Source: JAOAFZ01 sp964407325 (lineage in GTDB: Bacteria; Patescibacteriota; Microgenomatia; UBA1406; GWC2-37-13). Taken from it: a stretch of DNA of 26,991 nucleotides. The translations under genes and the position numbers were made by a program. The notes below the pieces were generated by a model that saw only the letters and a list, made by a program, of their open reading frames with translations, ran no database searches and was not told where the DNA came from. This document shows, piece after piece, positions 22,392 through 26,991 of the stretch (its first letter is position 1; the number at the start of each line of letters is the position of its first letter). The stretch lies in NCBI GenBank assembly GCA_964407325.1, contig CAYOVA010000019.1:1-26991 (forward strand), read 5' to 3'.

Positions 22392-23519
22392 TTAGCTTTT
22401 TCGACCTAACTGTTTATGAGACGAGGCAAGAGTATGTGCTGAAATCGAAGCCAGCAGTGATAACTCTCCTGCCAGGACTGCTCCGGCAACAACTTCCGCT
22501 AACTCTAACGAACTGGCAACAGCCAGTATGCTGCGAGCTTCTGTCTGAGTTTTGAGCTTTAAACCCCCGCCTACAGTTCCCACGAGAACAGCTGGAAGGT
22601 ACACAGAAACATACAAATCACCGTTGCTTAATACTTTAGTCGTTGTTATGCCCTGACTTCCTTCTACCACATGTGCCGGATCCTGTCCGGTTGCTATATA
22701 GAGCGCGGCAACTACATTCGCGAAATGGCAATTAAAGCCTAACGATCCGCTCATTGCTGAACCAAGCATACATTTTGCAAGCCAGGTTTCAAAGACTGCT
22801 TCTGAAGTAGTTTTCAAAACTGATTCTACTGTTGCTTTCGGGATTACTGCATCTGCCCAGGCTTCCTTACCCCGGCACTGAATACTGTTTAACCAGGCAG
22901 GTTTTTTATCAATATCAAAGTTTCCTGCTACCGCTAAACACATTGCTCCCGTAGCCTGTTCTATCTCTTCAGCTACTTTTTGAGTTGCTATTGTTACCAT
23001 ATTCATACCCATAGCTTCTCCAGTATCGTATTGGAAGCGGGTAAAGACATAATTGGGAAGGCTTTTTGCAAATACTTTCTTGAATTTCAAATGTGATGAA
23101 GTACCTTTCGCAATTTCTGCAATGCGGGATTCATTATCCTTAATCCAGCGGTATACTTTTTGACTTTGAGCAAGCGATCCGGTATAGAATACGGGACCAC
23201 GGCTTACTCCCACGCTATATGCATCTACATTAGCTCCTCCACCTTCATTAATGGCTTTACAGCCGCGACTGACAGAAGCTACAAGTGCACCTTCGGTCGT
23301 GGCTAAGGGCAAGTAATATTCTTTATTGGCTTCAGATCCTTGGAGTTTGATAGGACCAGCGACACCAAGGGGCACAGTTACTGCTCCAATGAGATTTTCA
23401 CAGGTAACAGTTGATTCATCTTCGTGCAGTGCTGTTTTAATTGTAGGTAGAGTAATCCCCGCTGTTTCGGCCACAGCATCATTCCGTTCTTGTGCGGTAC
23501 GGTAATCACGCAGGTTCAT
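22392..23519 (-). CDS. hmgA: Hydroxymethylglutaryl-CoA reductase (class I-like)
   Basis: A 375-residue reductase converting HMG-CoA to mevalonate. Motifs: ENLIGAVTVPLGVAGP (41-56), TTEGALVASVSRGCKAI (74-90, catalytic E76), GMNMVTIATQK for cofactor binding, KKPAWLNSIQCRGKEAWA containing the catalytic Lys, GQDPAHVVEGS with the catalytic Asp, GTVGGGLKL, and ASSHKQLGR at the C-terminus with the catalytic His. The soluble catalytic domain without N-terminal membrane anchor, and motif forms closest to class I, suggest NADPH use and archaeal or Chloroflexi affinity; this would need a tree. First gene of the mevalonate block, 36 bases after the stop of the Yip1-like gene; no clear promoter or Shine-Dalgarno in that gap. 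Confidence 0.95.
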   Translation of the reverse strand: MNLRDYRTAQERNDAVAETAGITLPTIKTALHEDESTVTCENLIGAVTVPLGVAGPIKLQGSEANKEYYLPLATTEGALVASVSRGCKAINEGGGANVDAYSVGVSRGPVFYTGSLAQSQKVYRWIKDNESRIAEIAKGTSSHLKFKKVFAKSLPNYVFTRFQYDTGEAMGMNMVTIATQKVAEEIEQATGAMCLAVAGNFDIDKKPAWLNSIQCRGKEAWADAVIPKATVESVLKTTSEAVFETWLAKCMLGSAMSGSLGFNCHFANVVAALYIATGQDPAHVVEGSQGITTTKVLSNGDLYVSVYLPAVLVGTVGGGLKLKTQTEARSILAVASSLELAEVVAGAVLAGELSLLASISAHTLASSHKQLGRKS

Positions 23520-23555
23520 ACGCTTTTGGTCGTTTGGATTTGTAAAATCATGCTT

Positions 23556-24167
23556 TTAAATAAAAGGAATTCTAAAAAAACCAAAATTGTACAACAAAAA
23601 CGAATACGGCACCACGAGTGCCACATATACCATCATCAAGAATACAATGTCATAAAACTGGAGTCTGGTACTATAACGAACTGCCAAATACATAAGAATA
23701 ATCTTCCACGCTAACAAACTTACTGAAAGTGTTATAAAACTGATACTAAACAGTTTTCCAAGAAGAGTAAGGTGACGAGGTGGAGGAATAGCCACATACA
23801 AAAATGTGTTTACGTAAAACCACACAACAGTAGGCAATAAGGCATACCCAAACAACACCAATGTTCTTCTCCATTCGATTTTTTTATGGTAAATGTAGCT
23901 AAATAAAGCTATATAACCAACCGTGAGAATAAAATTGAATACAACCAGACCAAATTGAGTAAGCGGGGAATAGGTAATATCTTTTACCTTATCGACTGCT
24001 AGGTAATAAGCAAAAACAGTTGAGAAAATCACTCCAAGCTGCCAAAGGTCTTTGTCTTTGGCTATGGCACGCATGGTTGAATAGGGGTAAAACAAAAGGA
24101 GAAACAATCTGCGTATTACAATTACTATTGCAGCAAGACCTTCTAAAATGATTTGATTAAGACCCAT
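23556..24167 (-). CDS. Polytopic membrane protein, Yip1-like
   Basis: A 203-residue hydrophobic protein with about five to six TM segments (approximately 5-27, 45-60, 70-92, 104-127, 138-162 and 170-195). The layout, with FYPYSTMRAIAKDKDLWQLG after the first helix and a Pro-containing TM pattern (GYALLPTVVWFYVN), resembles bacterial Yip1-domain proteins of unknown function; this match is weak. It overlaps the preceding 81-residue gene by 11 bases and stands 36 bases before HMG-CoA reductase. Being in the sigma-factor operon suggests a role in membrane stress or as part of the regulated output. Function not known. Confidence 0.7.
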   Translation of the reverse strand: MGLNQIILEGLAAIVIVIRRLFLLLFYPYSTMRAIAKDKDLWQLGVIFSTVFAYYLAVDKVKDITYSPLTQFGLVVFNFILTVGYIALFSYIYHKKIEWRRTLVLFGYALLPTVVWFYVNTFLYVAIPPPRHLTLLGKLFSISFITLSVSLLAWKIILMYLAVRYSTRLQFYDIVFLMMVYVALVVPYSFLLYNFGFFRIPFI

Positions 24168-24402
24168 ATTGGAGTAGGCTGACCAGTTTGACTACCAGCT
24201 GTCCAAACACAAGATAGAGTCCCGCAGAAAGAAAAAATGACAAGGGAAGAATGTAGAGTAAGGGCATTTTTTTTAGTCTTCCTGTAAGTATTTTATACAT
24301 CCGAGTTGCTGGGCGGAAGTATAAGTCATTGGGCGGAATACTATAGATTTCGTCCAAACTATCTCTCAGCTTTACCGAGTTGTGTAGTTGTAGATTTTTC
24401 AT
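24157..24402 (-). CDS. Small single-TM protein between sigma factor and Yip1-like gene
   Basis: An 81-residue protein with a hydrophilic N-terminus (about 1-45) and one hydrophobic helix at about 48-75 (PLLYILPLSFFLSAGLYLVFGQL). Its ATG overlaps the ECF sigma stop (ATGA, 24399-24402) and its end overlaps the next gene by 11 bases, so it is tightly coupled. Small one-TM proteins directly after an ECF sigma gene are often anti-sigma factors, but no zinc anti-sigma motif (HxxxCxxC) or recognisable sigma-binding domain is present, so I only note the possibility. Confidence 0.65.
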   Translation of the reverse strand: MKNLQLHNSVKLRDSLDEIYSIPPNDLYFRPATRMYKILTGRLKKMPLLYILPLSFFLSAGLYLVFGQLVVKLVSLLQYGS

Positions 24403-24956
24403 GTTGTCTGCATAAACAGCTTGGTAAATGCTTTACGTGCTCTAAAAAGCAAACTTTCTGTCGCCTTAAATGTTAACGATAGACGGTTCGCGATACTCTT
24501 TACTCGCTCACCATCTATATATTTAAGTCGCAGAATCACCTGATATTCATGCGGCAGCTTATTTATTACTCCGTTAATTTTTCCTGCCAGCTCTTTTCTT
24601 TCCAGCTGATCGTCCATTACTACAGGCGAAAGACTTTCTACAAAATGCTGAGGCAAAGCAGAGAAAATAATCTTTTTTACCTTCTTTTTTCGCATCACGT
24701 CAATTACTTTGTATTTTGCAATCGAATAAAGATAGGTTTTCAGCTTTGCTTGATAGTTAAAGCTTCGAAGTGCTTCGAGAAAGTCGATAAATACGTCCTG
24801 GACAATCTCCTCTGACACTTCTACATCACGAATCTGCCTGTTAACATAGTTAAACAGCGATTTTTCATGTTCTTTCACAAACGAGATAAAAGCCTCCTCG
24901 TCTTTATTCATGATTCGCTGTACGAGTGCTTTTTCGTCAGTAAGGTTAGTTTTCAT
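24399..24956 (-). CDS. RNA polymerase sigma factor, ECF type
   Basis: A 185-residue sigma-70 family protein with region 2 (about 10-90: DEEAFISFVKEHEKSLFNYV, then VSEEIVQDVFIDFLEAL, then TYLYSIAKYKVIDVMRKK) and region 4 (about 125-182: INKLPHEYQVILRLKYIDG, then a helix-turn-helix ending in ATESLLFRARKAF). Region 3 is absent, as in ECF factors. I chose the ATG at 24956 over a longer frame reaching 25091, because the extension lies entirely inside the upstream gene and because GGAGG sits eight bases before this ATG, the clearest Shine-Dalgarno in the window. It overlaps the upstream sensor-like gene by 11 bases, which suggests that protein controls it. Confidence 0.92.
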   Translation of the reverse strand: MKTNLTDEKALVQRIMNKDEEAFISFVKEHEKSLFNYVNRQIRDVEVSEEIVQDVFIDFLEALRSFNYQAKLKTYLYSIAKYKVIDVMRKKKVKKIIFSALPQHFVESLSPVVMDDQLERKELAGKINGVINKLPHEYQVILRLKYIDGERVKSIANRLSLTFKATESLLFRARKAFTKLFMQTT

Positions 24957-26934
24957 CTTTTTCCTCCGCTGAACTTGTATCATCATTGGACAGTGTGTAA
25001 ATCTTTGACCCTGATAATACCAGAATCTGGTTGTTATATACCACAAAATCACTTGCTTTGGCAAGTACCGATGATTTAACCTGTCCTTCATAACTTCCTG
25101 TTTTGCTAATTATATATATTGAAGCATTTTTCTTATCCCAGGCATATACCCGCTCGGTATTTTCGTCAGTAAATATGTCTACTATCTCAGGACTCTTTTC
25201 CGGCAGAGTAACATTGAACTCGTCAATAAGCCCGCGAGTGAATTTTAAAACAGAGTCGGATAAGCCAATGTACACTGATGCATCGATCTTAAGAGAATTC
25301 GCAGTATCAAGATCGGGTACTGTCCCTGTAAAGTAGGATGTTTTTTCACCGAAACCATCTGCAATTACCGCATATTTATAGATATCCCCTTCCTTCGGAT
25401 CGAGCATGTACACATTTCCTCCAAAAAAAGCGATATCTGCTATAGTACCCCATTTGCTATCATTTTTGATTAACTGCTTTACTTTAGTATCATCGGTAAA
25501 TTCGTAGAGTCCTTTACCGGGGACAAAAAAACGGAGAGCGCCATCAACCATTCCTACTATTGTCGCATCACCTACAGCTGAGTTCTTGCTGCTCTCAATT
25601 GATTTTTTGTCTGCCGAGAAGTTGTAGATAGTATCGTTTGTCTTGTCGAGAATGGCAATCTTGTCTTCTTCAAGAAACATCTTATCACCTTTCGCCTTTT
25701 GGTCTTCTAAAGCTAAATCATAGAATTCCTCCGGCTCCTGAACATCCTTCTGCACAATGGCATTTTCTTTTTCAGTAATACTTGTTGCAATGGTATCGAT
25801 TTCACGAGCATATCCTTTCCCAACCGACTCACGTAAATCAGCCACTTCCGCTTTAGCTTCTTCTAGCAACTCTATAGCCCGATCCATATTAAGAAAAGCA
25901 ACATCTTCAGCTTCGGTGGTTTTCTTTGCTACTGAAGCCTCAACCGCATCTATTTGTTTGCGTGCCTGTGCCGCCTGCCTCCGCTGGTATCCAAACACAA
26001 CGCTCCAAACAAAAATTACCATGATAACTGCCAGAACTCCCATAGTAATCATTTTCGATCGTTGTGACTGCCTCCCACCTGAAGGAAGCTTTATTCTGCT
26101 AAAAAAAGTGCTTTTTGCAGCAGGTTCTTTGTCGAGTTCATCTCCATCTTCATTTGAACCGTCAGAATCCAAGTTTCTTCGTTTTGTTTCCGCTGGAGCT
26201 TCATTAAAGTCCCGTTTTCCTCCTACTATTGGCGGTGTTGCCGCTACCGGGGCAACGCCCGTTGTAACTACTCCAGGACGGGCAACTTCCGCCTGCTCTT
26301 CACTATCATCTTCCGTGTGCTCTACAGCTGCTTTATGATAACTGGGTGAATGCTTAACCGGTTTTGCTGCCGCTGTAAGACTGGTAACTTCTGCAAATAC
26401 GGCCAATGATCCGCCATCTCCTTTCTCGTCATAATAATCTTCCAATGTTTGGACGATCTGATCCGCGGAACCCTTGTCCAATGGTCCTTTCAGCTTTTCT
26501 TCTTCCTCTACCAGTCTTCTAAAGGTGGCAGTTGTGAATACCAGCATGTCCTGTTCCGTTATGAAACCCGAAGCTACTTTTTCGCTATGAATTACGCGTA
26601 CAAAGTCTTTCCCGCGACGAAGGTGGATTTCTCCTTCTCCAACGGTTTTGATATACATCACATTTCCGTTTAGAACTCCCAATGCGAGCGAGAAATCTAC
26701 CGGCATATCCGGCGTAAAAACGGCTTTATGAGTCCAATCCTCGAAGTCGTGCATGTTGGTAATTTCACCATGCTGTTCTTTAGATTCAAGGATATGATTC
26801 AGAATATTTTTACCTTCTTCTTTAGGTACATCATCACACTCAAACACAACGAAAAAGGTGTCTTCTGCGAGGTAGTCCCGATATGTATTAGTGCGGCTTT
26901 TACCAACAAAAACCGCCTGTTGGGTTTCTGACAT
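24946..26934 (-). CDS. Degenerate PP2C-like / TM / beta-propeller-like membrane protein
   Basis: A 662-residue protein. Residues about 1-190 follow the strand order of a PP2C-type phosphatase: VMYIKTVGEGEIHLRRG (93-108) at the GDSR position, DMLVFTTATFRRL (129-141) at the SDGL position, and GDGGSLAVFAEV (172-183) at the DN position. The metal-binding Asp residues are mostly replaced, so it is probably a pseudophosphatase. A disordered acidic linker (about 190-290) leads to one TM helix (about 295-317), a coiled coil (about 320-400, AVEASVAKKTTEAEDVA and on) and a C-terminal repeat region (about 405-650) with strands such as IAILDKTNDTIYNFS and VYMLDPKEGDIYKY, typical of a beta-propeller. The orientation would put the PP2C-like domain inside and the propeller outside. 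First gene of the operon, overlapping the ECF sigma gene; a sensor/regulator role is inferred. Confidence 0.75.
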   Translation of the reverse strand: MSETQQAVFVGKSRTNTYRDYLAEDTFFVVFECDDVPKEEGKNILNHILESKEQHGEITNMHDFEDWTHKAVFTPDMPVDFSLALGVLNGNVMYIKTVGEGEIHLRRGKDFVRVIHSEKVASGFITEQDMLVFTTATFRRLVEEEEKLKGPLDKGSADQIVQTLEDYYDEKGDGGSLAVFAEVTSLTAAAKPVKHSPSYHKAAVEHTEDDSEEQAEVARPGVVTTGVAPVAATPPIVGGKRDFNEAPAETKRRNLDSDGSNEDGDELDKEPAAKSTFFSRIKLPSGGRQSQRSKMITMGVLAVIMVIFVWSVVFGYQRRQAAQARKQIDAVEASVAKKTTEAEDVAFLNMDRAIELLEEAKAEVADLRESVGKGYAREIDTIATSITEKENAIVQKDVQEPEEFYDLALEDQKAKGDKMFLEEDKIAILDKTNDTIYNFSADKKSIESSKNSAVGDATIVGMVDGALRFFVPGKGLYEFTDDTKVKQLIKNDSKWGTIADIAFFGGNVYMLDPKEGDIYKYAVIADGFGEKTSYFTGTVPDLDTANSLKIDASVYIGLSDSVLKFTRGLIDEFNVTLPEKSPEIVDIFTDENTERVYAWDKKNASIYIISKTGSYEGQVKSSVLAKASDFVVYNNQILVLSGSKIYTLSNDDTSSAEEKDEN
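24957..24972 (-). promoter_or_regulatory. Strong Shine-Dalgarno for the ECF sigma gene
   Basis: GCGGAGGAAAAAG directly precedes the ATG at 24956, inside the 3' end of the upstream gene. It decides the start of the sigma factor and contrasts with most other genes here, which lack such a site. Confidence 0.7.
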
Positions 26935-26991
26935 AGGTTATAAAAGGAAAAGGGCATAGAGCAATAGCACGACGCTTATGATTAATTGTAC

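Noticed and set aside
24957..25091. 45-codon upstream extension of the ECF sigma factor
   Set aside because: It lies inside the upstream gene; the strong Shine-Dalgarno and normal ECF length support the ATG at 24956.
25757..26338. 193-codon plus-strand frame
   Set aside because: It is antisense to the well-supported PP2C-like/TM gene, has low-complexity Ser/Ala composition typical of a shadow frame, and has no promoter.

Overview
The window looks like a chromosomal segment from a Candidate Phyla Radiation (Patescibacteria) bacterium, most likely a Microgenomates-type lineage. This is inferred from gene content, not from a marker tree. The supporting signs are moderate GC with TGA used as a stop, a shortened valyl-tRNA synthetase, an rpmH-yidC-jag block without rnpA, a pair of small VirB2/TrbC-like pilin proteins, a DUF2298 'YYY' membrane protein, a PP2C-like/TM/beta-propeller protein beside an ECF sigma factor, and an archaeal-style mevalonate operon. 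No rRNA, tRNA, CRISPR array or insertion sequence was recognised.

Left part (1-5399, minus strand): a very large unrecognised soluble protein runs off the left edge (at least 1221 codons). To its right lie jag/khpB, yidC and rpmH. Region 5494-7908 (plus strand) holds a membrane M50-type zinc protease with an N-terminal PqqD/RRE-like domain, a two-TM Fn3-like protein, and four tandem genes for extremely basic 35-36 residue peptides. A bidirectional terminator shared with valS closes this region. It is the strongest candidate for an undescribed system.

Middle part: valS (minus), the DUF2298 protein (plus), and a 329-base intergenic stretch with two candidate convergent small RNAs sharing one bidirectional terminator. 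Then come an archaeal-type ATP-dependent DNA ligase coupled to a Fic protein, uppS, and (plus) two pilin-like proteins.

Right part (17203-26934, minus strand): one tight run of eleven genes. First come a degenerate PP2C-like/TM/propeller protein, an ECF sigma factor and two small membrane proteins. After 36 bases follow HMG-CoA reductase, HMG-CoA synthase, thiolase, DUF35 protein, mevalonate kinase, (di)phosphomevalonate decarboxylase and isopentenyl phosphate kinase. Having IPK and no phosphomevalonate kinase suggests an alternative, isopentenyl-phosphate route to IPP. UppS, encoded nearby, would use the resulting prenyl units for the lipid carrier. Several operon-first genes have a -10 box only 7-9 bases before the ATG, which suggests leaderless transcription. 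Inside the mevalonate operon, genes are joined by TAATATG or ATGA junctions.
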